NCBI GenBank assembly: GCA_964619955.1
Contig: CAZUJF010000046.1
Coordinates: 1-39,435, forward strand
Length of the DNA: 39,435 nucleotides
DNA from: JACQFK01 sp964619955
GTDB lineage: Bacteria; Planctomycetota; MHYJ01; JACPRB01
Direction of reading: 5' to 3'
In this document: piece by piece, positions 1 to 6,872 of the stretch
Numbering within the stretch: the first letter of the stretch is position 1
How the letters are laid out: each line of letters opens with the position of its first letter
Made by a program: the position numbers and the translations under genes
The notes under the pieces: model-generated
Database searches by the model: none
Seen by the model: only the letters and a program-made list of their open reading frames with translations
Told to the model about the DNA's origin: nothing

Positions 1-24
1 AAAACAGCCTGTCTGCTTCTTTGG
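1..24. repeat. Partial copy of an inverted-repeat element at the window edge
   Basis: The first bases resemble the right arm of the long inverted repeat at 6751-6815. AAAACAGCCTGTCTG here matches AAAACAGCCCGTCTG there with one mismatch, and the similarity continues loosely to about base 24. It lies just beyond the 3' end of the minus-strand gene at 51-2135, as the other copy lies just beyond the 3' end of a gene. The remainder is outside the window, so pairing cannot be tested. A shared terminator-like or dispersed repeat family is inferred. Confidence 0.4.
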
Positions 25-41
25 CAGCTCCTGGAAGCACC

Positions 42-65
42 CCGGCCGGTCTACCATCCGGCCGG
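42..65 (-). other. Hairpin spanning the stop codon of the TPR-redoxin gene
   Basis: Two identical self-complementary arms, CCGGCCGG at 42-49 and 58-65, flank an 8-base loop that contains the TAG stop (51-53). No U-tract follows on the minus strand, so a classic intrinsic terminator is not shown. It may protect the 3' end or act together with the repeat at 1-24. Confidence 0.35.
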
Positions 66-2135
66 CGCGGGACGGAAGCCGAGCAGGCGCTTCGCCTCCT
101 CGACGAGGAACTTCGCCTCCATGAAGGGCTCGTAGGAGATGTCCTGCCAGCGGATCAGCCGCGCCGCATCGATCAGGAACGTGCCGTGCAGGGGGCTGCG
201 CTCGAAATCGTCGTGGCAGCGGAACCGCTTGAAAGCCGTGAGCTCCGGGTCCGGCAGCAGCGGGAAGGGCCAGCGGGTGGACGACTTGGACAGCAGCTCG
301 GGCGTCTCGGTGCTCACGGCGACGACCGGCAGGCCGAGGGCCTTGAAGTCGTCCGCCACCTTCGCGAAGGCGTCGAGCTGCTGCACGCAATGGGAGCACT
401 TCGAGCCCAGATAGAAGATCAGGATCGAGGGGCCGCCGGGGAGCGGAGGGGCGGCGGGCGCGGCGACGGGATGCCAGGCGAGCGGGCCCAGCGATTCGAC
501 CTTCTCGACCGCAAGCTTCTCCGGCGAGAGTTCGACGACAAGGTCCTTCACGGACGGGGCCAGCCGCTTCAGGATCGGGAGGCCGGCGTCCGCATGCCGG
601 GCGGCCGTGAGAAAACTTTTCCAGGCCGCCGCCGCATCCTCCTTCCTGCCGCGGGCGAACAGGATCTCGGCCAGGACGGCCTGGGGCAGCGCCTGGCCCT
701 CCGCGCCCTTGGCCGACGCGCGCGCCGTCTCCTCGGCCTTATCGCCTAATCCGGCGGCCAGCTGCGCGCGGGCGAGCACGTCCTTCCTCAGATCGTCGGC
801 CTTCAACAGGTCCGCAAGGGCCGCCTTCGGCTCCCCGAACGCGGACGCCCGGCGCCCCCGGAGCTCCGCCAGCGCATTCCGCAGCGGCTTGAGATGCGCC
901 TCCCGCTTCTTGTCGTCCTTCTCGGGCTTCGCCGCCTCCCGGCCCAGGCGCTCGTCCAGCTCCGAGACGATGCGGTCGCCGCGGACGAAATCGCCGCTGC
1001 CGTACGCGGCGGCCCCCAGGGCGCGCAGACGCTTCACCGCGTCCTCGTCGGCGGCCAGCGCCTCGAGGTGCGTCGTCTCGCGCGCGAGCAGCTCCCCCCA
1101 GAGCTCCCACTGGGTGAGCAGCTCGAAGAGGCGCGAGCGGCCCTCGCGGGACGCGTGCGACTTGTCTTCGATCTTGTTGAGCTTCGGATGCCGGGGGATC
1201 TCGATCAGGTTGTCGCCCACCGCGATCGCGTCGCGCAGGCGGCCGACGTAGCCGAGGTCCTGCATGAGCCACTGGTTGTTGTGGACGTAGTTGTGGATCT
1301 GGTAGGGCATCGTGGAATCCCGGAGCATCTGGAGGTGGTCGACGCGCGCGGACGCCTCCTGGTGCAGGGCGGCGTCGGCGTAGCGGTGCAGCTTGCTGTA
1401 GGGATGTCCGGGCATGTGCCACGCGTGGGCGATGCCGGGGGCGGAGGGGCCGTAGAGTTCCGCGGCGCCGAGCGCGCGCGCGGGCTTCTCGTCGTCCCAG
1501 AGGTGGATCCGGTAATGATGCCCTCCGGGGTGCATCGGGTTGCCGCGGAGGACCTCGCCGATCAGCGCGTTCACGGCCGTGTGGCTGTTGATGGGCAGGC
1601 CCTTGTCCTTGTGAAACCAGATGGCCCAGACGAGGAAGGCCTTGGCCTCGAGGTCGTCGGGAAAATCCGCGACGATGGCCTCGAGCGCCTTCACATAGGC
1701 GCGGCTGCGCTTCTCGCCCTTGGCCTCCTTGTAGTAGGCGGACACGGACTTGATCCAGGCCTGCTCCCGCGGCGTGGCCTTGTCCAGGAGCGGGACCGCC
1801 TTCTCGATGAATTCCTTCGCGCGCTTCTCGTTGTTGATGTTCGCCATCGCGAGGCCCCAGTAGGCCATGGCGAGTCCGGGCTCGAGCTGGGCTGCCTGCC
1901 GGAACGAGCGCTCCGCCTCGAAGTAGTAGAACGTGTGGAGTTGGGCGACGCCCTGCGTGAAGAAACTCTGGGTTTCCGCCTGGCTTGCGGAGACGGGGAA
2001 GTGCACGTCGCCCTGCCCGGGGATCAGGTACGCGCGCTGCCGGGGCCCCTCGTTGAAGGCCTCCCCGTGGACCGAATGCCCGGCGGGCTTCTCCTCCTGG
2101 ACGAGCAGGAGCAGGGTCAGGGTCAGTTCAAACAT
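51..2135 (-). CDS. TPR-repeat protein with C-terminal redoxin (thioredoxin-fold) domain
   Basis: 694 residues. A short hydrophobic N-terminus (about residues 2-12) looks like a minimal signal sequence, suggesting export or membrane attachment. Residues about 50-560 are TPR-like helical repeats, with a conserved His-rich stretch around residues 200-290 (for example HPGGHHYRIH). From about residue 568 there is an AhpC/TSA-type redoxin fold with the redox pair C580-S-H-C583, a strand LPVVAVSTET, and a region resembling the cis-Pro loop. The family is usually extracytoplasmic thiol-disulfide chemistry; the substrate is unknown. It is the last gene of a minus-strand pair, 39 bases downstream of the BNR-type gene. 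No strong ribosome binding site is visible before the ATG. The architecture is clear; the physiological role is not. Confidence 0.85.
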   Translation of the reverse strand: MFELTLTLLLLVQEEKPAGHSVHGEAFNEGPRQRAYLIPGQGDVHFPVSASQAETQSFFTQGVAQLHTFYYFEAERSFRQAAQLEPGLAMAYWGLAMANINNEKRAKEFIEKAVPLLDKATPREQAWIKSVSAYYKEAKGEKRSRAYVKALEAIVADFPDDLEAKAFLVWAIWFHKDKGLPINSHTAVNALIGEVLRGNPMHPGGHHYRIHLWDDEKPARALGAAELYGPSAPGIAHAWHMPGHPYSKLHRYADAALHQEASARVDHLQMLRDSTMPYQIHNYVHNNQWLMQDLGYVGRLRDAIAVGDNLIEIPRHPKLNKIEDKSHASREGRSRLFELLTQWELWGELLARETTHLEALAADEDAVKRLRALGAAAYGSGDFVRGDRIVSELDERLGREAAKPEKDDKKREAHLKPLRNALAELRGRRASAFGEPKAALADLLKADDLRKDVLARAQLAAGLGDKAEETARASAKGAEGQALPQAVLAEILFARGRKEDAAAAWKSFLTAARHADAGLPILKRLAPSVKDLVVELSPEKLAVEKVESLGPLAWHPVAAPAAPPLPGGPSILIFYLGSKCSHCVQQLDAFAKVADDFKALGLPVVAVSTETPELLSKSSTRWPFPLLPDPELTAFKRFRCHDDFERSPLHGTFLIDAARLIRWQDISYEPFMEAKFLVEEAKRLLGFRPAPAGW

Positions 2136-2174
2136 GCCTACTGAACGGCGGCCGGAGCGGGGCCGTATCCGAAA

Positions 2175-3302
2175 TCAGCGCGGCACGATGCGGAAAGTCA
2201 CGCTCCCGCCGCTTTCGTAGATCACCCCCAGCAGCGGGCCCGCCGCCGCCAGCGTGGGAAAGGCGCACTTGCCCTCGGACTCGGCGCTGACGGCGACGTT
2301 TTTCCGGGTCCTGGCGTCGGACACGTAGATGCGGAGCGCGTTCGGATTGACGCGGCCGTCCTCCCACGCGATCCAGGCCGTGCCTTCCGCGTCGAAGGCG
2401 AGGGAAGGGTGACCCTGGATGCCCTGGGAGCTGTCGTTGGCGGCCTTTTCTGCGCCGAGCTTGGCGGGACTTCCGACGCACCATTGCACGTCGCGGTTGT
2501 TGGAGCCCGCGCGCATGTCCATCCAGGCGGCGGCCATCTGTTTTCCGTCGCGAGACACGGCGACGGCGGGGGCGTCCATGGGTCAGCTGTCGACCTTGCT
2601 CTCGCCCTGGTTGATTCTTCCGACCTTGGAGAGCGTCGGGCCGCTCGCGAGAAAGATCGCGCGGTTGGCATTCACCCCGCCCTGCCGGAAGATCAGCACG
2701 GGGGCGCCCTTCGCGTCCACCGTGAGGCCGGGGGCGCAGCATTCGCAGATCGGGCCGGGCAGGATCTGGTTCTTGCCGATCTTCCGGCCCTGCTCGGTCA
2801 CCCTGGCCCAGGCCAGATCCTGGCCCTTCTCGCGGTTCCGCAGGTCGAGCCAGGCGACGAAGACGTCCCCGTTGGGCGCGGCGGCGAGCCAGTGCAGGGC
2901 CTCCGGCGCCTTGCGCGGCGCATCGTTGACTTGAAGCGGGGGTGAGAACGACTTCCCGTCCGTCGAGGCGGTCAGGTAGAGATCGTTCGTCGGGTACCGC
3001 TTCTCGAGTTCGGCGGCATCGAAGCAGAGCGGGGCGCTGACGTAGACGGTGCTCTTGGCGTCGACCGCGACGCGGGGGCCGCGCTGCAGGCCGCCCCGGG
3101 CTTTACCCTTCGCATCCAGAGCGATGATCGGAGCGGACCAGCTGCGGCCCTGGTCGGAGGAGCGTGAATACTCGATGTTGCCGCCGCGGATGAAGACTGC
3201 GTGGAAAGTTCCGTCTTCGGAGGCGGCGAGGTGGGGTTGGAGGGCGTCGCGGGCGACGACCACGGGATCAGCCTGCGCCAGCAGCAGCAGCAAATAGAGC
3301 AT
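2175..3302 (-). CDS. Secreted BNR/sialidase-like beta-propeller protein with in-frame TGA (candidate selenoprotein)
   Basis: The reading frame is 375 codons if the TGA at 2585-2583 (codon 240) is read through. The start at 3302 gives a short hydrophobic leader (MLYLLLLLAQ) and clears the upstream gene; more upstream starts would run into the Gfo/Idh gene. The body has BNR/Asp-box-like blades (SSDQGRSW, STDGKSF) and a CECC motif at about residues 201-204, and no sialidase catalytic set can be identified by eye. The TGA sits in VDS-[TGA]-PMDAP. In related secreted BNR-like proteins I recall a CPMxGP-type motif here, so TGA would replace Cys. Translation on both sides is homogeneous and in the same frame, so only this one codon breaks the gene. 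Alternatives are a nonsense mutation or a sequencing error. Confidence 0.7.
2545..2585 (-). promoter_or_regulatory. Candidate bacterial SECIS hairpin after the in-frame TGA
   Basis: On the minus strand the TGA (2585-2583) is followed, 16 bases later, by CCGTCGC (2566-2560), an 8-base loop CGTGTCTC (2559-2552), and the exact complement GCGACGG (2551-2545). The loop begins 24 bases after the TGA and its second base is G. This meets the published bacterial SECIS pattern as I remember it: a short upper stem, a G in the first two loop bases, and a loop about 16-37 bases from UGA. Hairpins are common by chance in GC-rich coding sequence, so this is a candidate only. Confidence 0.45.
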
Positions 3303-3335
3303 GGGATTGCAACGGTGGGGAAGGCGCCAGTATTC

Positions 3336-3373
3336 AAAAAAGGGGGCCGGGAACCCTTTGGTCCCCGGCCCCC
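3336..3373 (-). terminator. Rho-independent terminator after the Gfo/Idh gene
   Basis: On the minus strand GGGGGCCGGG (3373-3364) pairs perfectly with CCCGGCCCCC (3351-3342) and is followed directly by six T (3341-3336). It starts seven bases after the stop of the Gfo/Idh gene and ends 34 bases before the BNR-type start. It therefore separates the two minus-strand transcription units. This is the clearest intrinsic terminator in the window. Confidence 0.9.
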
Positions 3374-3379
3374 TTCGAA

Positions 3380-4690
3380 TCAAACCACGGGGAGGGCGTA
3401 GCCCTCGCGGCGGTCGCGGGTGAGCCAGGCGGCGTCGCCGGTGCCGCCCGTGAACTTCCACTCCTTCGGATCCCACTTGAGGTGCGCCTTGTTCCAGTAC
3501 GCGAGGTTGCCCAGGTGGCAGACCGTGACGCTGCGCGCGCCGATCTCGACGTCGGCGATCGGCTTCTGGCGGGACTTGATGCAGTCGAGCCAGTTCTTCA
3601 TGTGGCCGACGGGCTTCTCGGGGAGGAACTCGTCCGGCAGAGCCGGCATCTTGATGCCCTTTTCGGTGCGGTACTTCGCGGTGAGCGCCTCGGGCGTGCT
3701 GGAGATCTTGCCGCGGCTGACGGTCAGTTCGCCGTCGGAGCCGACCACCTTGATCCCGCCGCTGGAGCCGTGCAGGACCTCCACGCCGCTGGCGTAGAGA
3801 TAGCGGACGCCCCGGCCCTTGGAGCAGTCCTCGGGCGGGATGATCTCGACGGGGCCGGCCTCGTCCATGCCGAGGAGGCCCTGGGTGATGTCGAAGTGGT
3901 GCGCGCCCCAGTCGGTCATCATGCCGCCGGAGTATTCGCGGTAGTTGCGCCAGGCGGGGAAGTGCGTGTGCACGCCGCGGGGCGAGAGGACCGCGTTGTA
4001 GTCGCGCTTGGGGGCGGGGCCGAGCCAGCGGTCCCAGTCGAGGCCCGGCTGGACCTCCTCGGCGGGCAGGTCGCAGGGCTTGGAGGGGCCGCCGACGTCG
4101 ACGATCACCTGCTTGATCTTGCCGAGCGCGCCCTTCTTGACCATGTTGATGGCGACCTGGAACTCCCAGTCCGAGCGCTGCTGGGAGCCGGTCTGGAAGA
4201 CGCGGCCGAGCTTGCGCGCCGCCTCGATGAGGGTCTTCGCCTCATGGATGGTGAGCGTGAGGGGCTTCTCGCAGTAGACGTCCTTGCCGGCCTTCATCGC
4301 CTCCAGGGCCGCGGCCGCGTGCCAGTGGTCCGGGGTGGCGATGACGACGGCGTCGATGTCCTTGCGCCCGGTGATCTCGCGGAAGTCGTTGTAGGTGGCG
4401 CAGCCCTTGTACGTGGCGTCCTTGCCGTAGCCCTTGTTGACGGCGGCGGCGCAGAAGTCGCGGCGGTCCTTGTCGACGTCGCAGACGGCGACGATCTGGA
4501 CCTCCGGCATGCCGAGGGCGCGCCGGAGATGGCCGTAGTTCATGGTGCCCATGCCGATCATGCCGATCGTCAGGCGGCCGGACGGCGCGGGCTTGTCCTG
4601 CGACCCGAAGACGGACGCGGGCACGATGGCGGGGGCGGCCGCCAGGGCCGAACTGCGCAGGAACTGCCGGCGGGAAAGCTGCTTCTTCAT
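3380..4690 (-). CDS. Tat-exported Gfo/Idh/MocA family NAD(P)-dependent oxidoreductase
   Basis: 436 residues. The N-terminus carries a twin-arginine signal (SRRQFLRSS, residues 6-14, followed by an Ala-rich segment), so export of a folded, cofactor-loaded enzyme is expected. The Rossmann dinucleotide motif is GMIGMGTMNYG (43-53). The family signature EKPL is at 141-144, and the C-terminal domain carries WGAHHFD (261-267), typical of the proposed catalytic His region. The family oxidises or reduces sugars and cyclitols; the substrate cannot be told from sequence. A strong ribosome binding site (GGAGGAAAG) precedes the ATG. It is divergent from a Tat-dependent sugar isomerase, which suggests a common carbohydrate role. 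A strong terminator follows. Confidence 0.93.
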   Translation of the reverse strand: MKKQLSRRQFLRSSALAAAPAIVPASVFGSQDKPAPSGRLTIGMIGMGTMNYGHLRRALGMPEVQIVAVCDVDKDRRDFCAAAVNKGYGKDATYKGCATYNDFREITGRKDIDAVVIATPDHWHAAAALEAMKAGKDVYCEKPLTLTIHEAKTLIEAARKLGRVFQTGSQQRSDWEFQVAINMVKKGALGKIKQVIVDVGGPSKPCDLPAEEVQPGLDWDRWLGPAPKRDYNAVLSPRGVHTHFPAWRNYREYSGGMMTDWGAHHFDITQGLLGMDEAGPVEIIPPEDCSKGRGVRYLYASGVEVLHGSSGGIKVVGSDGELTVSRGKISSTPEALTAKYRTEKGIKMPALPDEFLPEKPVGHMKNWLDCIKSRQKPIADVEIGARSVTVCHLGNLAYWNKAHLKWDPKEWKFTGGTGDAAWLTRDRREGYALPVV

Positions 4691-4719
4691 CGTCTTTCCT
4701 CCGTTTAGAGCGACGAGCT

Positions 4720-4735
4720 ACTGTAATGGAACAGT
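4720..4735. promoter_or_regulatory. Small inverted repeat in the divergent promoter region
   Basis: ACTGT (4720-4724) and ACAGT (4731-4735) form a 5-bp inverted repeat with 6-base spacing, midway between the divergent oxidoreductase and isomerase genes. A TACAGT sequence that could serve as a -10 for the minus gene overlaps it. It could be an operator, but the arms are short and chance is a fair alternative. Confidence 0.25.
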
Positions 4736-4778
4736 GGGGTTCGCGCACGGGTTTCGAGGATTTCAGGAAGGGGCCGAG

Positions 4779-5633
4779 ATGGATCGACGCACGTTTCTGG
4801 GGGCGTCCCTGGCGCTGTCCGCAGGGGCCGCCTGGGGCCGTCCGGCGGCCGCGTACCGGCTGAGCCTCGCGGCGTATTCGATGCGGAAGTATCTCGAGCT
4901 GAAGAACGCGACGATGACGCTGGAGGACTTCGTCGTGAAGGCGGCGGACTGGGGCTGCGACGGCGTCGAGCTGACGGAGTACTACTTCCGGAAGCCGCTG
5001 ACGCCGGAGTCGCTGATGAAGCTGAAGCGGACGGCGTGGCGGCAGGGCGTGGACATCACGGGGACGCCGGTCGGGAACACGTTCACGCATCCGCCGGGGG
5101 AGGCGCGGGACCGCGAGGTGGCGAAGCTGAAGTCGTGGATCGACGTCTCGGCGGACCTGGGCTCGCCGGCGATCCGGATCTTCGCGGGGAACTGTCCCAA
5201 GGGCGTGGAGGAGGCGCAGGCGCGGAAGTGGGTGGGGGAGTGCATCGAGGCCTGTCTCCCGCAGGCGGAGAAGCGCGGGGTGATCCTGGCGCTGGAGAAT
5301 CACGGCGGGGTGGTGGCGAAGCCGGAGGGGCTGCTGGAGATCGTGAAGGCCGTGAAGAGCGACTGGGTCGGCATCAACCTCGACGGCGGGAACTTCACCG
5401 GCGAGGACCCGTATGCGGAGCTGGAGGCCTGCGCGCCGCTCGCGGTGACCTGCCAGGTGAAGGTGGAGATCAGCCGGGCGGGGAAGAAGGAGGCGGCGGA
5501 CTTCGGCCGCATCATCGGCATCCTGCGCAAGGCGGGCTACAAGGGGTACATCACGCTGGAGTATGAGGCGGCGGAGGAGCCGCTGACGGCGATCCCGCGG
5601 CATCTGGCGGAGTTGAGAAAGCATCTCGGATAG
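4779..5633 (+). CDS. Tat-exported sugar phosphate isomerase/epimerase (xylose isomerase-like TIM barrel)
   Basis: 284 residues from the ATG at 4779, which gives a Tat-type leader (MDRRTFLGASLALSAG) and has GGAAGGGG about 6 bases upstream. The rest is an AP-endonuclease-2-like TIM barrel. Metal-site motifs seen are GVELTEYYF (about 62-70), ALENHGG (about 170-176), INLDGGN (about 198-204) and CQVKVE (about 225-230). Family members isomerise or epimerise sugars and inositols using a divalent metal. The neighbouring Gfo/Idh and glucose-dehydrogenase-like genes suggest stepwise oxidation and isomerisation of a sugar or cyclitol. The specific substrate is unknown. Confidence 0.9.
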   Translation: MDRRTFLGASLALSAGAAWGRPAAAYRLSLAAYSMRKYLELKNATMTLEDFVVKAADWGCDGVELTEYYFRKPLTPESLMKLKRTAWRQGVDITGTPVGNTFTHPPGEARDREVAKLKSWIDVSADLGSPAIRIFAGNCPKGVEEAQARKWVGECIEACLPQAEKRGVILALENHGGVVAKPEGLLEIVKAVKSDWVGINLDGGNFTGEDPYAELEACAPLAVTCQVKVEISRAGKKEAADFGRIIGILRKAGYKGYITLEYEAAEEPLTAIPRHLAELRKHLG

Positions 5634-5645
5634 CCCCTCAGGCGC

Positions 5646-5651
5646 TATAGT
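5646..5651 (+). promoter_or_regulatory. Possible -10 element giving a near-leaderless transcript
   Basis: TATAGT lies 9 bases before the ATG of the glucose dehydrogenase-like gene, which would put the start of transcription 2-3 bases before the start codon. No Shine-Dalgarno is visible in GTCGGCGCG, in line with leaderless translation. No good -35 is apparent, so read-through from the isomerase 27 bases upstream is also possible. Confidence 0.35.
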
Positions 5652-5660
5652 GTCGGCGCG

Positions 5661-6746
5661 ATGAAATCCGTCGGCGTTTTTCCGGCACGGCGCGAGCTGC
5701 GGCTGGTCGAGCATGCCGAGCCGGCGATCTCCGCTTCGGACGAGGTCAAGATCCGCATCCTCGAGGTCGGGGTCTGCGGCACGGACCGGGAGATCTGCGA
5801 CTTCCAGTTCGGCGAGCCGCCGGCGGGGTCGGAGTATCTCGTGCTGGGGCACGAGGCGCTGGGGGAGGTGGTGGAGGCCGGCGCCGGGGTGACGGGGCTG
5901 AAGCGGGGGGACCTCGTGGTCCCGATGGTGCGCCTGCCCTGCGCGGGCTGCGACTCCTGCCGTCAGGACCGGCAGGATTACTGCGTGACGGACACGTTTC
6001 CCGAGCACGGGATCCGGCGTTCGCACGGGTTCATGACCTCGTTCGTGGTGGAGCGCGAGCGCTACCTGTTCAAGGTGCCGGCCGCGCTGAGGGCGTCGGG
6101 GGTGCTGGTCGAGCCGCTGACGATCGCGGAGAAGGCGCTGCTGCAGATCGAGGCGATCGGGCGGCGCATGCCGTGGCGGGGGGCGGGGGGGGCGGGGCGC
6201 AAGGCGGTGGTGCTGGGGGCGGGTCCGGTGGGGATCCTGGGGGCGATGGCGCTGCAGTCCCGGGGGTTCGAGACGACGGTGTACTCGCGGGGCGGGGAGG
6301 GGACGCCGAACGCGGAGCTGGCGCGTTCGTTCGGGGCGGCGTATGTGAGCAGCGCGGAGCTGCGGCCGGCGGGGCTGGCGAAGCGGCTGGGCGGGATCGA
6401 CCTGGTCTATGAGGCGGTGGGGGCGGCGCCGCTGGTGTTCGAGCTGCTGGAGCAGCTGGGGACGAACGGGGTGTTCGTGATGACGGGGGTGCCGGGGGAG
6501 GACCATTCGGTGCCCATGGACATGGGGCGGGTGATGCGGAACATGGTGTTGAAGAACCAGGTGCTGGCCGGGACGGTGAATGCGGGTCGCGACGCGTTCG
6601 AGGCGGCGATCCGGGACCTGGAGGAGTTCGCCCGGCGCTGGCCGGTCCCGCTCTCGAGGGTCATCTCCGCCCGTTTCCCCCTGGACGCCTTCCGCGACCT
6701 GCTCCTGGGCAAACCCCCCGGCATCAAACACACCCTCCACCTCTGA
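5661..6746 (+). CDS. Zinc-dependent glucose 1-dehydrogenase-like medium-chain dehydrogenase
   Basis: 361 residues. GVCGTDRE (37-44) holds catalytic-zinc Cys39, and GHEALGEV (63-70) holds His64 and Glu65. A structural-zinc lobe is formed by Cys94, Cys97, Cys100 and Cys108. The order and spacing of these residues, and the phrase VCGTDRE, closely resemble archaeal-type glucose 1-dehydrogenases. The nucleotide fold follows with VLGAGPVGILGA (about 189-200), and the C-terminal half contains GTVNAGRDAFEAAI, again like that family. The likely reaction is NAD(P)+-dependent oxidation of an aldose to the lactone, in the cytoplasm (no signal). It follows the isomerase by 27 bases and may share its transcript. 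Galactose or another polyol could be the real substrate. Confidence 0.85.
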   Translation: MKSVGVFPARRELRLVEHAEPAISASDEVKIRILEVGVCGTDREICDFQFGEPPAGSEYLVLGHEALGEVVEAGAGVTGLKRGDLVVPMVRLPCAGCDSCRQDRQDYCVTDTFPEHGIRRSHGFMTSFVVERERYLFKVPAALRASGVLVEPLTIAEKALLQIEAIGRRMPWRGAGGAGRKAVVLGAGPVGILGAMALQSRGFETTVYSRGGEGTPNAELARSFGAAYVSSAELRPAGLAKRLGGIDLVYEAVGAAPLVFELLEQLGTNGVFVMTGVPGEDHSVPMDMGRVMRNMVLKNQVLAGTVNAGRDAFEAAIRDLEEFARRWPVPLSRVISARFPLDAFRDLLLGKPPGIKHTLHL

Positions 6747-6750
6747 CCAA

Positions 6751-6815
6751 CAACAAAACAGACGGGCTGCTTTGTTGCCTCCACGAGGCAACAAAACAGC
6801 CCGTCTGTTTTGTTG
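6751..6815. repeat. Long near-perfect inverted repeat (31-bp stem, 3-base loop)
   Basis: The left arm (6751-6781) and right arm (6785-6815) are complementary at 30 of 31 positions, with loop CAC (6782-6784) and one mismatch at 6770 opposite 6796. On the minus-strand RNA that mismatch is a G-U pair. Arm bases include AACAAAACAGACGGGCTG. It begins 4 bases after the dehydrogenase stop, so termination or 3'-end protection is likely. The right arm runs into a short tandem repeat, GTTTTGTTGGGT at 6807-6818 and again at 6820-6831. A partial relative sits at bases 1-24. Confidence 0.85.
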
Positions 6816-6872
6816 GGTCGTTTTGTTGGGTATGTGACGGGATGTGACACTGCGGGGGGATAGGATCTGGTT

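Noticed and set aside
2175..2579. Separate small gene starting at the ATG after the in-frame TGA
   Set aside because: It has no ribosome binding site and continues the same beta-propeller in the same frame, so it is part of the 2175-3302 gene.
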